Positions 36,788-49,182 of a stretch of 64,000 nt of DNA are shown here, piece after piece. A program made the translations under genes and the position numbers. The notes under the pieces were generated by a model. That model was given only the letters and a program-made list of their open reading frames with translations, was not told the origin of the DNA and searched no databases. The stretch covers positions 124,261,324-124,325,323 of the forward strand of contig NC_134460.1 of assembly GCF_047948215.1 (NCBI RefSeq). The letters run 5' to 3'. Positions within the stretch are counted from its first letter, which is position 1, and every line of letters starts with the position of its first letter. The stretch is from Lycorma delicatula (lineage: Eukaryota > Arthropoda > Insecta > Hemiptera > Fulgoridae).

Positions 36788-38370
36788 ATGAGTGATGGAT
36801 TCATAAATGCAATTCTCAAAATTCCATAAAATGAAATTTCATTAATTGATGAACGATTAAGAATGGGTGAAAATAACTAAGATGAAGACTTCAATTTTCA
36901 CAATGAATTCAGTGATAAAGAATTATCTAACTTCAAATCAGATGTCATTCAGAAATTTCATGGAAAAAACCCAAATTAGATAAGACATTTTTTGATCACC
37001 ATTACAGTATTAATCTTTCACCTTCCAGCAATGAAGCAAAAAAAATAAATCTTAATACTACTATCAGAGATAAGGCATCTACTAGTATAGGTGCAGGAAT
37101 GTTTTATTGATCAGCCAGATAAGCCATTTATATTATCGGTTGAACCTATTTTCATTGGACCATTGTGATGATAATGATGAAAACTATGATAATATGCCTC
37201 TTATAGTCTTGTTACAGCTAGCCATACTCTCTTCAGTAAACCTTCAACTTGCTGCAAATTGAGTGACCACAGAAATCACTCAATCTAAAAAGAGAAAAAA
37301 ATTAAGGTGGGGCCACATTAATGCAAGTAAGTTACACAAATTTGAATTAACTAATACAGAAGATGCCCTGATAAACACCTTCTTACACAAGTTAACTGGC
37401 AAGACCCCTATTAATATTTATTTCTCATTGGTTACAAATGAAGTTTTAAATTATATAGTTGTGCAAACAAACAAATACACAGAACAAAAAATTGTTCTTG
37501 GTATATGGAAGACTAACTGAGAGAACATTCATTTTTAGTAAATTATGAAAATACTATTGTGAATAAGATAAACAAAACAGTTAGGACTTTGCTTAGACAG
37601 AAAACCATCCACGAGAGACTACTGGAGTACAAAAACTTTACAAAATTTCTCCTTTTCTTGATGAAATGAATGAAATATTTCAGGCCATCACTGTCCCCTC
37701 TGATAAGTATGTATTTATGAGACAGTTGTGCCTTTCCAAGGACGATTAAATTTTAAGCAATACAATCCAAAAAAAATGCCACAAATATGGAATTAAACTC
37801 TTCAAATTGTGTGTATTGAGGGGATACACTTTCAGTACCAACAAAAATTACTTATCTAATGAATCCCTTGGTGACAGCTGGAAGGACACTATCAACCAAC
37901 AATTTGTATACTAGCACTGAACTGGCTCATGACCTCAATAAAAAAGAAACGCATCTATTGGGAACATTAAGGAAGAAAATCCTTAATCCTCGAGAAATTG
38001 ATGGTTTCGTTACTTCATAATCAGGTTTAGTTTGGACTTTTACCATGGTAGGGACAGATTCTGTTGTTAGGGACAGATTCTGTTGTTAGGAACAAAATAT
38101 CTCTTTTGTCTCCACTTTCCAACTATAACACTTATCTCACTTTGTCTTGTGATAATTTCCCCTCTGATCAAGAAAAGGAAGGTCTGCTACAATCGAATCA
38201 GCTCAGAGTGGATGAGAAATTCCTTCAAAGACAACAAGAGTCAAACTAGATATAATGACTGTGATAATAAACACATGCGCTTAACCTGTTTTTTCTCCAT
38301 GCACAAGACAGTAAAAAAAAATCCTTTTCAGCACGCAGACGGCAAAGATAGATTTCACTGGTGCTAAGTC
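36788..38370 (+). pseudogene. piggyBac-family transposase, degenerate (copy 1)
   Basis: Broken plus-strand frames follow the piggyBac (DDE_Tnp_1_7) transposase in order. An acidic N-terminal part starts at the ATG at 36788 (MSDGFINAIL; FNFHNEFSDKELSNF). The open piece 37263-37520 contains LHKLTGKTPINIYFSLVTNE and IVVQTNKYTEQK, the domain entry. KISPFLDEMNEIF lies at ~37643. At ~37725 a frame reads GRLNFKQYNPKKMPQIW, the GRLxFxQYxPxKxHKYG motif. YTSTELAHDLNKKETHLLGT (~37908-37967) is the NFYTSxxLxxxL block. Stops and shifts occur throughout. The terminal repeats and TTAA sites were not located, nor a clear C-terminal Cys cluster. Active relatives excise and insert precisely at TTAA. Confidence 0.8.
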
Positions 38371-38509
38371 GAGGATAAAAAAGATTTCCACCTTAAAGTT
38401 ATTAAAAACTTGAAAATTTACTCAATACAATAATGGTTGCATGTGAAAAAAGTTTCACATGTTTAGCATACAAGCCCAATCTTCTTACAATTCTAGCAAC
38501 ATTTTGATC

Positions 38510-38990
38510 ATCCCTTGCCGTAAGGGTTGGTCATATCAAAAATTGTTTCAGACAAGACAAAAGTTTTAGGTAATGTTTAGGGGACTAACGACCACTAAGC
38601 CGATTCAATACTGTACCTATTAAGGGAGGTGTTTTTTTTTGTCTTCGAAACCCCATTTTTTCCACCCCCTGGGCCAATCGTTGGTGATATCAAAAAAATT
38701 TACTTAGATAAGTTTAGGCCTTTATCCAAAGAATGGTAGGAACTTTAAAACAATTTGATATTTTACTTAATAATAAAGTTATAGCGATATTTTGTTTTTT
38801 CGAAAAGGCTCCCCCATTTCCACCCACATGGTTCAATTTTGCCCATTAACAAACTCTACCAAGATTTTGGGTCATTATATTTTATGTACCAATTTAAAAG
38901 TAATCGACACAAAATTCCGGCAGTTATCGTGTCCACAAGAAAGTGAAATATATATAAATGTATATATAAACTTTTTTTATATATCTTGTT
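38510..38990. repeat. Degenerate tandem repeat, ~155-bp period
   Basis: GTTGGTCATATCAAAAA at 38526 and GTTGGTGATATCAAAAA at 38680 lie 154 bases apart. CGAAACCCCATTTTTTCCAC (38646) and CGAAAAGGCTCCCCCATTTC (~38801) lie ~155 apart. CTGGGCCAATC (38669) and ATGGTTCAATT (~38828) mark a third partial unit. About two and a half units are visible. It could be satellite DNA or a tandem subrepeat from a transposon. Confidence 0.65.
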
Positions 38991-39189
38991 CCTTTCAGAC
39001 ACATACATTGTATAATATTAATCATAAATAAAAAACATCCAAACTATACTACATTTAGTCTAACACCTTTTAATACAAATTGCAGTTGCTAGTGTGCAGA
39101 ATCTGACAGCATGAAAGAATGCATAATATTATGGCAAAACACATTGGGAAGAAATACTTGACTGCGTAATATTACACCAAAACACATTA

Positions 39190-39850
39190 AAGTGCTTGTC
39201 CAAATTGCTGAGGTTGTGGACATTAGCGTATGATCATGCCAAACATTTAACAGAAAAATTTAATATGCATAGCATTCTTTGCAAATTTCACTTACTGATA
39301 ATCAAAAAGAAAACCACATGGAGTATAAAACTCCACAGATATATTGTTATTAATAAACATAAATAGAGCAAGACAAACAACAGAACTATTATTAATATTC
39401 TGTAATCATACAATAAATTCATCAACCATCATAACAGTAACAATTACTACAGCATTTTATTAAAAAATAATTACCTGACCTTCTTGATCACACAAATGCT
39501 GATAACTTGTTGAAAACATTATAACAGAAATTTCGGTTTACAGTTATGATGCGAAAACAAAGAATCATTGCAATGGGTGGGGATCGCCTCACCAAAAAGC
39601 CCACTAGTCAATCAGTCAATTAAGTGATAAGGGTGTTTTTTTTTTTTACCGTAAAGTCTTGGTCCATTATGAATTCATTCCAGATAACCTGGCAGTAAGC
39701 AAGGAGTTCCAAATGGAAGTTTTACAGTGTTTAAGGAATGCTGTATGCAGAAAAAATCCTGAGCTGAGAAAACCAAAGGTAGATGTTGCACAATTACAAC
39801 ATGCTAGCTTAAACATCACTTCTTACCCACCATTATCGGGCAAAAAATGA
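39190..39850 (+). pseudogene. mariner transposase, degenerate
   Basis: Plus-strand frames match mariner (DD34D) transposase. VQIAEVVDIS then SCQTFNRKI (~39200-39260) corresponds to the IAEEVGIS..SCQxILTEKL helix-turn-helix. FANFTY/LTDNQKENHMEYK (~39280-39320) matches the FVPRLLTDDQKxNR motif. SYDAKTKNHCN..GSPHQKA (~39545-39600) matches YDPETKxQSxQWxxxxSPRPKKA, the region with the second catalytic Asp. LVHYEFIPDNLAVSKEFQME and RNAVCRKNPELR (39659-39790) match VHxEFxPxGQTVNKExYLEVLRRLRxAVRRKRPEL. The final catalytic region is decayed (AQLQHASLN where the family has an HHDNAxxHT block). Frames are broken, so it is inactive. Terminal repeats were not assigned. Confidence 0.8.
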
Positions 39851-42663
39851 TACAACTGCCTCATACATTCATCCATCCTTCCTACTTACCACGTAACACC
39901 ACTGTCCCTTTTTTCCTGTTTCTAGAATAGAATGTTACCTTTTATTGAGATTGAGGAAAATATGGCATGCATCAGCTGCAAATGTCTTACAGGAAACATT
40001 CAAAAAATAGAATTAACAGTTACAGTATGTGTATCACCACCAAGTGGGGCTACTGAAGGGGACAAGGCAATATAAAGTTACAAAACATTTAATAAAGTTT
40101 TTATTAAACTACAGTCTTTTTCTTCAGTCAAGTAAACTTAAAACAGAGAATTTGTGTTTACTGATACACCATTTTTATTAGCATTTAAATGAATAAAATA
40201 TATTTAAATTTTGAATTAATAATAAATTAACATATGCAAATTTTAAAATAGAATTTAATGTGAATTTACAAGACCAAAAGAAATAACAATGACAAACATA
40301 CTAATAAAATCAATCTTACAACCAACAAATTTAAAATAGTTTTTATTGCTCTAAACAAAAATGCTGAAAATTCAATCAGTAACTCAATCAAGAAAAATAG
40401 TGAAAACTGTTAAGCAGAACGCCTTGTAATACAGTTTGTAACTCATATGCAACAACTTTGTATGGTCTAAATCAAAGTGAAAGATGATTTTTTTCTGGCA
40501 GATGACATACAATTTTTTGTTTTTCAAGCAAATCATTTATTAAAAGTAGTGTAGCATTTTGTCTACATATTCAGCCACTTACTTTGCCACATTGCTTTCA
40601 ATTGAAATTTCACAAATCAAATGTAAATATAAGGAACCAAAATCGATTATGTAAAACATTCTTACATGAGCTGCACAGCCAATTGTAACCTAAAATTCTT
40701 TAAGTCCAGGTATCCAATTAAATTTACAGAACTGTAGCTACAAAGAATAAAGGTAATGAATTTACATTCAAAATATAACATATGTACAAAAAAAAAATAA
40801 ACAACAGTAGTACTGAACAGTACTAAGCAGTAAAAAATCAGTCAGACCAAACATGTAATTACTCTTTGCAGTTAAAAAATGGAAAAGCCTAACTACATTT
40901 TTCTAGATGAAAAAGCTGTAAAAAAATTAATTACATTTCACTCAATGTTTCAGATTATATGAACTCTTAAAACAATTGAGTAAGATGCAATGTAAATAAA
41001 TAAAACCAACTGTTAAAATTGTAATTTATTAGATTTTACAATTAAAATTTAAACAGTAGAATTAAACACCCATGGGAATTCATGAATGTTTTTATTTTAC
41101 TTAAAAATAAATAAAAGTCTGTCAGATTATTATATTGGTGACATTCAACAACAGATAACACCCTTACTTAAATGTATTCATTAAACAAAGATTTCACTTT
41201 AAGTATTTAACTAAACCGGTTACAAAATAAAAATGTATATAGTATTATAACATGGAGAAAAAATTAAAACATCACAATTAAAAGTAACAAAAGGAAAGAG
41301 ATAGTTGGATCTAATTTTTAAATTAAACCAAATTTTTTAAAACATCTAATAAAATACAATGAATAAAATGGGGCAAAATGATTATATATAAACTAAAAAA
41401 GAATAAATATTTTAAGGACATACACTACAGAATTTTTTTTTAACATACTTATAAAAAAAATCCATGAGCATAATTTGTCGTTTAATATTTTAATAATAAT
41501 TGTGTATTTATTATCATATTCATTCATATTTATATTATATATAAATATATACATACATATTATCAACGATACAAATGTTATACACATTCTATTATTCTAT
41601 TTTAACAATGTTATGTGACGTTTAAAAACTAAATAAATTACGAAATGACATGTATGATGATAAATTATGTTTTATTTATTGATATATATTTATATAATTA
41701 TAATGTTCTGGTATACGAATGAAATTTGGAAGAGAGAAAGAGAGGGCAGACCATGAAATTAGGCTGAAACAGAAAAAAATAAGCAGGTTAAAAGACAAAA
41801 ACAAGCAAACAAAACTAATAAAACAAACAAAATGCTTAAATGAAGAATTAGTAATGATAATTAACAGATAATGAGTTAGAAAATTATGTTATACAAAATC
41901 TAATCATCAGATAAATTAATATTAAAAATTAAGGAAACACTGTCTTCAATTCTAAAGAAACAATATCAAAAAAGGTGGTATAAAATTCAATCAGGAAAAC
42001 ACTTTTTTTTTCAAATCAGTACAGGGGCTAGCTACGCCCATGCAAAAGTTTACCTCCTGAAACTCATTAGCTTCATCCCTTTTAATCTCATGTCTCCTAT
42101 GCTGTTACATAGAAATAGTCTCTTACTAATAATATATCATCAGGTACTTCTTATATTTAGAAAAATTGATGACATTCAGAGTGTTTTCATTGATCTTCAT
42201 ACTTTCATAAAAACATTTTTTTCTCATGTTTTCTTCACTGAATATACATAAATATACACACCATCTGAATGATGATTGTTGCAATGACATAACCATAATG
42301 TCAACAAATTCTACACAATTTTTTAAAATCTTATATTTTTAGGAATTCCAAAAAGCTTAATTTTTAGAAAACGGTCTCTTTAGTATCATTATAACAAAAA
42401 AATTACTAAAATTTGAAGCATTTGCTACATTAGATATACTTAATACTAATCCTAGAATTGGCAGCTGTCAGTTTTATGAATTAAGTTTTGTTTCTTAAAT
42501 AGTGCTATCAGAAAAATGATTTGCTTAACTAATTGCAATTATCAATATTTCAATCATGAATTAATTCAGATTAAATTGCCTTAATTTTAGTATAAACTAA
42601 GGACTTACAATCTGATCTTCAGTTTATTTTTCAACAATTTTCAATATTTTCAATTTTGGCCCA
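39851..42663. other. AT-rich stretch, no gene
   Basis: About 2.8 kb without a recognised exon or element. The 5' part may include the mariner 3' end. Confidence 0.45.
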
Positions 42664-42970
42664 CCAATTTTGATCTAGTGTTTAACTTGTCACAAATTGG
42701 TAATTTAACAGCTGTTTTTCGAAATCAAAGGTTCTGAAGTTCAAATTCTAGAAATAATTGTATTTATACAAACTTTAATATTAGACAGTGGATACTGCTA
42801 TATTTTGGTGGTAGGATTTCAATTGACCACATGTCTCAGGAATGGTCAGCCAGATTCTGTATAAGACTACACTCATTTACATGTCATACATCTCATTGGA
42901 GTGTTGGGGGGGAGGGTCTTATTCTTCACTAGTTGAACAGATTAAAACATATACATTAGAAAAAAAATGT
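42664..42970 (+). mobile_element. tRNA-derived SINE, long copy
   Basis: Starts with GATCTAGTGTTTAAC and CACAAATTGG (box A region), then AGGTTCTGAAGTTCAAAT (box B region). It continues through GACAGTGGATACTGCTAT and GACCACATGTCTCAGG, and ends in TTCACTAGTTGAACAGATT and an A-run near 42960. It aligns over almost its full length with the minus-strand copy at 33159-33474. The 75-residue frame inside (42842-43069) is incidental. Confidence 0.8.
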
Positions 42971-45900
42971 CAATGTTTTAATTTTTTTTCGACAGCTAGA
43001 AATCCGCTAATTCATTCTTGTCAGAAATCATGTAGAAGTAGTTTATTCCTATCATTCTATTTATTGTAAACTTTAAACAATAAATAAATATATATGTGCA
43101 TAAATATTGTGTAAAATAAATGCTGCTTCTTGTGTACATAATTCAGCGCACTACTTTTAATTAGCATTTCACAATCACAAGTCAAGAAACCCAAGTCAAT
43201 GAAGTAAAAATTTTTTTAGTGGCTATTTGACCTTTTTCGTGCCTAAACTTCTTAAAAGTCTATATTTTAATTTTATAATGCTTTTGAAAACTGTAGCAAA
43301 AGTGCAAAAAAGGAAAAATTACTTAAATATAAAATATGACGTATTTAAGTTTTTTTTTTTTAATGTACATAAAATTTACTACAACTGCTTGGCACCATAT
43401 TAATAAACGACCACAGTTCTAGGGTTAATAAAGAATGGTGGATTCTAGCAAAAATATTTTTAAGTTACACCCTTCAAGATCTCACTATCTATGTTTATTA
43501 ACAGTTCCATCACAAGTCAATCACTTCTAGGAAATATTAAGTAGTATCCTGTATAACAAAGACAGAAAAATGGTAAAAAATTATTACTGACAGCCCTAAT
43601 ATGAAACCCCAACTACAACAAATTATTTATAAATTGAAGTATTTGTTCCATTTCTAAACATTAAAATTGCATTAACATAACATAAAATCAAACAATTTTA
43701 ATTAACTATGTTTAATATTTCAGTGAATGTAATTTAAATTAAGTATTTTTTTAATAAGCGAGTATTTTTAATAAAACAAATTGAAGTAATATTTGCAAAA
43801 TGTTCAAATTAAGATGTAAATAATAAGAAATAAAAGGTATTTTTTTAAGAAGTTTTAAAATTCAATTTAACTGAGTACAGTTAGATAAATTTCAGCACAA
43901 GGTTAATCATGTTAATTAATTTATATTTATAATTATTACAATTATTGACTACTTTAGACAAACATTCATGACAGAGTTCAATAGCAAACGGACTAAATGA
44001 CTAACAAATAAGGAGGTGAAAGTAAAATACAAAGTACTGATTTTTATAAATTCAACAATTAACAACACATGAATAACGATGCATGAACAAGATAAAAAAT
44101 GTTATACTAATTTAAGCTACGGTTGAAATCAATATACAAACAAATTTGTTACTTCCAATTCTTAAAATTCTTACCGCACATACTGAAATCAATCTTAAGT
44201 ACCAAATATAAAAAAAATTAAGCGACACAAAAGTTTAAGTTATAAAAACACGTGAAGTGCAAATTTTAACTACTACTTTTTAAAACTAGTAAGTTAATGA
44301 ATACACAATTCAACCCAAGCTATCACAAGTAATATGAGGAGCATGGATTCCTAACAATCTGATTTACTCTTCTGAACAGTAAAAAGAATAATAAAATTTG
44401 AATTTTGGTATACATGAAATAATATTCAAAAAATACAGAATCATTTTTAACTCTACTACAGTGCACTATAGAAAGAGTTATAACTAATGTGAAAATTGCA
44501 ATTGCTCAGATCAGAGTGATTTGGACAAATCAGTCTGAAAAAAGCTGTGCGAGAGTGAAAACCTTTAACGTTTACATACTAGAACCATTCGATATAGCCT
44601 GTCTTAAATATAAGAAAATCAACAAAGATAAAAACATCAATTTAGTTCTAAAACATGACAATGATTCAATAAAACCACTACACAAAAAAATTTTAATTTT
44701 TGAAAATGCAATTTTTATTAAAACAGAATGAATTTAAATTTTATCACACACAAATTTCAATTATACTTAAAAGAAATGATACCCTAATTTTCATAACCTA
44801 CACAACCTATACCAGGCCTGCAACTTAATAAGGCTACATAAAATAATGTTCCGCTAAGGTCAATTTACATTTTACACTTCTACAAACAAGAATCAAGTCC
44901 CTTTGGCACAAAGATGCAATATGATAACTGGTGGGTACTAGTTCTAGGGCACAATACCACCACTAATATAACAGTTTGTTTATATGCTAACAGTTGAGAT
45001 TAATGTTCCCAAAAAGAAAATGTCTAGTGTGCAATTGTTCACAAAACTGGAAAAGTGCTTACTAATTTTAACCTTTATTTCCTGTGTTCAATACACTATT
45101 CATTTAACTCTTTCAAAATTTTATTAAAATTAAAGTAAAAAATTAATATTCTGGACTTTTTTTGTATAAAGAAATGTTGAATATAGATAAAATCATATTT
45201 AACAGCAAATTACTACACAGATTCCACTGATAAAATTTAAAATTAAGGTTAATCTTTAGTTTGATTACAGATTCATCAAAATTATCATCTTTGATTCTCA
45301 AAATACTATTTCATTTACTAAGTGTTGATTTGAAAAAGTAATGTATTGATTGATATGTACATAAATTTTAGTAAAATTACTGTAAAAACATAAAACCTCT
45401 AAAACTTGAGAAAAGTGTTCAAATTTAAGAATTCATTTTTTTAATTATCCTACTAATTTATCTATCACAGCAATTGTAAAATAATGTTAAGGTTACGAAA
45501 AATAAAATATTTTATAAGGAAAACCCCCTTCTGCAAAGCAGACAATTATGCAGTACGGTGCATACGGAATGTTATCAAAAGTAATTAAATAATTAAAAAT
45601 CAGTATGACTAATCAAGAGCTTTTCCAGCAGCATTTTTCATTAAAAAAATGTGAATCCTAAACATCTGATTTAGTAGCCAATGCTAGAATTCAGTATTTT
45701 TTTTCTAAAACAGATTAACAAAAATGTCAGAATGGATTAATTTATACTTGCTACATATAACAAATAGGGATTTTTGTCTAAAACTTATTTTTAAGGGAAT
45801 CAAATATAAGTATGGTGAAAACATTTCGGTAAATATTTTGATTCAATTAAAATATTTTTGATAATTGCTAGCTCAGTTATAAGAAATTTAATTCAAAACA

Positions 45901-46439
45901 TATATAGCTGAAACTATGATTAAATGGCATGAATATTTACTGTTATAACACATTTACTAATAATCACAGCAGACTACATCCTGCTATTATTAACAGAAGA
46001 CAAAAAATTACATTTTAAGAAATTAAAAGTAATATGTTATTAATTATGAAGTAGTTTTCAATATAAAAATTCATAATAAATACAGTTATTCCTTATATTA
46101 TTTATTTTTAGTTAGCAAGTTTTTAATATATTAGTTTTTTTTAGTCAGCAAGTGGTCATGTTGTGAATGTTTAGGTAATTATGCTCTCCTTAGATCCCAG
46201 TGGTACCAAATGACTTTTTTTTATGATTGAGAGTCTGAATTCAAAAATTTTCCCATCAACACATATTTGAAGGATATGTACGAAAATAAATCTTTTTATA
46301 CCTCCTTAATGGTTTTTTCATAAGGATAATAACTCAGCAGTTGATCTTGTCCGTCAATGCCCAATATATATTCATTACATTTTATTATTTGCAGAGCTTT
46401 TTCCTTTTCTCTGCCACTCTTGTTCACAGAGTATCCAAT
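42971..46439. other. AT-rich stretch, no gene
   Basis: About 3.5 kb with no recognised exon or transposon. A less A/T-rich patch at 44800-45000 has no open frame. TTAGTTAGCAAG..TTAGTCAGCAAG at 46108-46150 is a short direct repeat. Confidence 0.45.
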
Positions 46440-47465
46440 ACATTTTCTATTGCTATTACACCATCACTGTAAAAATGTTTCTTCCTTCTGCAGCTTTATC
46501 TCTTGTCATTTTTTCTGGATTATCTTTCCTGTCTATACAAAGGGGTTTCAGTTGTCTAAGTTTTATTATCGAGAAGTTTTTTTTAGTTAGCTTTACACTA
46601 TTATAAAAGTTATCCATGCAAACAGCATGACCTCTTCCAAAAGGTGCAGACTACCTTTTCTGTATGTCCTTCACCTCCTCCTATTAGACCAAGTGCCCCA
46701 GCATACACTGTAAATTTCAATATTAGGCCTTTTAGTTCACACAGTTTTATACCTTACTTATGATGCTTGTTTTTTAATATATTGTCTAAAAACAAGCCAT
46801 CCTTTCCAAAGCACCAGAGCTTAACTGAGAGAAAGTTCTTTACTTGGGTTGCTGACACATAACATTTTGTTATTAATTGTTGTCAATGAGAAATCTTACT
46901 TTCAATAGCCATTCATTGCTTATCTGATCATTTTTTACAAAATGAAGGCAACGAAGAATTAACAGAAATCTCTCATGTGACAGATACTCCCCAAAACAAG
47001 TTTTGAATAATTTGTCTTTGCCCCCGTAATCTTGCAACTTAGGCATTCTTACATTACCCAAATGAAACAGTAGACTCATAAATGTTTTGAGTTCAGAAAT
47101 ACTTCGATTTCTCCACCGATTTACCTTGAAATTTTCTGTGACATTGACAAAAAAACTTCTATGGCATAACAGTTGGTTTCCTTAACAATGGATTCTTAAA
47201 CCACTTCGTCCACCAGTAAATTGAAATAATCTATGGGTCTATTATTGCCTGGTATTGGAACTCGTACTCCAGTTGGATAAGAAAATAGAGAATTTTTAAG
47301 TGTCACACAAACACTTGAATCTGAATTTGGAGCACCAACACTCACATCTGAAGAACAAGGTCCTACAGCATCTCTTTCAGACTCATTACTGCTTGAAGCA
47401 TTTCTGCTGGGATGATATTCATGTCACTAGTGTAAGCTTCAGAAAACAAATCAAAATTAATTAAT
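46440..47465 (-). pseudogene. piggyBac-family transposase, degenerate (copy 2)
   Basis: Minus-strand frames follow the piggyBac transposase from high to low coordinates. First comes a Ser/Asp-rich N-terminus (SSNESERDAVGPCSSDVS, ~47395-47340), then VPIPGNNRPIDYFNLLVDE (~47265-47205) and IVKETNCYA (~47187-47160). The open piece 46873-47079 contains HLGNVRMPKLQDYGGKDKLF and HERFLLILRCLHFVKND, the LGxVxxPxxxDYW..F......RFxxILRxLHFxDN block. Next are KHHKXGIKLCEL (~46757-46720), GGGEGHTEKVV (~46665-46635) and, in a shifted frame, the DNFYNSVKL block (~46615). Stops and frame shifts are frequent. Termini and TTAA were not found. It shares little wording with the other two piggyBac copies, so they are probably different families. 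Confidence 0.82.
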
Positions 47466-49182
47466 CTGTCTACTTTACTTACTGAAAAATGGCAATATCA
47501 TCTAAAGTTCTCAGCTTGCAATTAGGTAGGTCATCCATATCACCAATATATTAAATAAAAACAAGAAAAATGGCAAATTTAAAATCACTTAAGTGATATA
47601 CTTAAACTGAAACAAGACAAGCATGCTACAAATTCATTAAGTAGACTGATAAGGAATGACTTAATCCGCCTGTAAAAAAGTGAATAATTTTTCTAGTCAA
47701 CAACTCACTTGTGAGTCATCAACTTGATTGCACAACGCATTTATCATCACCAATGAACAAGTGCGTCATCCGCAGCAAACATGTTAATTGTGTTTATCAG
47801 TATGATGAGAATCCTCCCATAATTATGAACAAGGAACTTAATATACCTTGAGTTTATATTTTGAATTTTCAATGAAAATATAACAAATTATTCACATCTA
47901 GAGATACGTTATTCCTGAGCTAACCCTGTATTTGACACTGACTATCTACATGTTTTGTCAACAAGATGAGACACCTCCTCTTCCTAGTTAAAAACTAGGT
48001 ACTAAATCAAATGTTTTCCTAAATGAATAGTATACTAAGCAAGTTGAATGATCACACTCATGTGATTTAATATCTGATGATTTTTCTTTCTGGAGACTCA
48101 TCAAACACAAAAAAAATTATTGATTTTATTAATCACAAAAAACCAGAATGGCTAATGCAGCCAGAAATAGATAAGGGTATAATAAAAACTTCATTTTTTG
48201 TTAAACTTCTTTTGTTAATAATAAAAGAAGTTTTCTTATTAGCAAACTTAGAGAAATCAAATTTTACCTGTGCAGTTTATATTGAAATATTTTACTGTAA
48301 GGTAAAGCATGTCTCTATCCTTAATTCAGCATATTTAAAAATAAAATTACAAGAAAAATGTTCAGATCCTTGCATACTGAAATATAGCAAAAGCAACCAC
48401 ATTTATAAAGAGGTGAGTTTGAAAGAGTTCAAGGAAAAATAACATAAGAACATAAATATTCAACCAATGAAGATTTTACTTATTCATATGGAAAATTTTC
48501 TTTTTTTAATTCAATATTGAGATAGTAAAAAAACTGGCTGTAGTATTAAAAATCTTACATAAGTAGTGGGGGACAAAAAGAAAAAGCAGTAACTAATAAA
48601 TATTAAACTAATCTTAATTAAAACTGAAAAAAGAAGCTGATTAAGAAAAAAGTGGTGTGCTAATACTAAACAATTAAAAACTGTGAATGTTTTCTACATA
48701 TGTTAACAAATGTGATGTTAATACATGTTTAGTTATAATACATGTCAATTTAATTTCATAAATTTCAAAATATTTCAAAGTTGCAGAAATTTTCCAAAAT
48801 AAATTACAAATCTTAAAGAACTACAGATTCCAAACTTAAAAAATAATAATTGTTTTATTAACTCAATATATCTTAGATATACAAGTTTATTCATAGATAT
48901 AACTAATAAATATGAAAACACACACAAAATGCACCTAAAAGATAGTCTTAACAGGATTAACACTAAGTTAAAGCATGTAAATAAAACACGACAAATATAA
49001 ATGTTAACCCAAAAAATCAGCAACTGAATAAACATTAAAAATAAGATAGCCTTACCATTGCTTATAACTCCATTCCAACTGATTGAAAAAATTACACAGA
49101 TTCACACCATCTCAAAACACTTTCAAGTTATTTACAGCCTATCTTACAAATCTCTAGACTTACCTATCCACCTGATAACATA
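47466..49182. other. AT-rich stretch with a 121-residue frame of unknown meaning
   Basis: No known element was recognised. A plus-strand frame at 48077-48442 (MIFLSGDSSNTKKIIDFINH at its start) runs 121 codons, long for this base composition, but has no recognised domain and is Lys/Ile-rich. It could be a chance frame, an exon, or part of an unknown element. Confidence 0.3.

Noticed and set aside
38064..38367. Two overlapping frames (61 and 94 codons) as separate genes
   Set aside because: They fall within the 3' part of the piggyBac relic, and a short duplication (GGGACAGATTCTGTTGTTAG twice near 38050-38090) creates the overlap.
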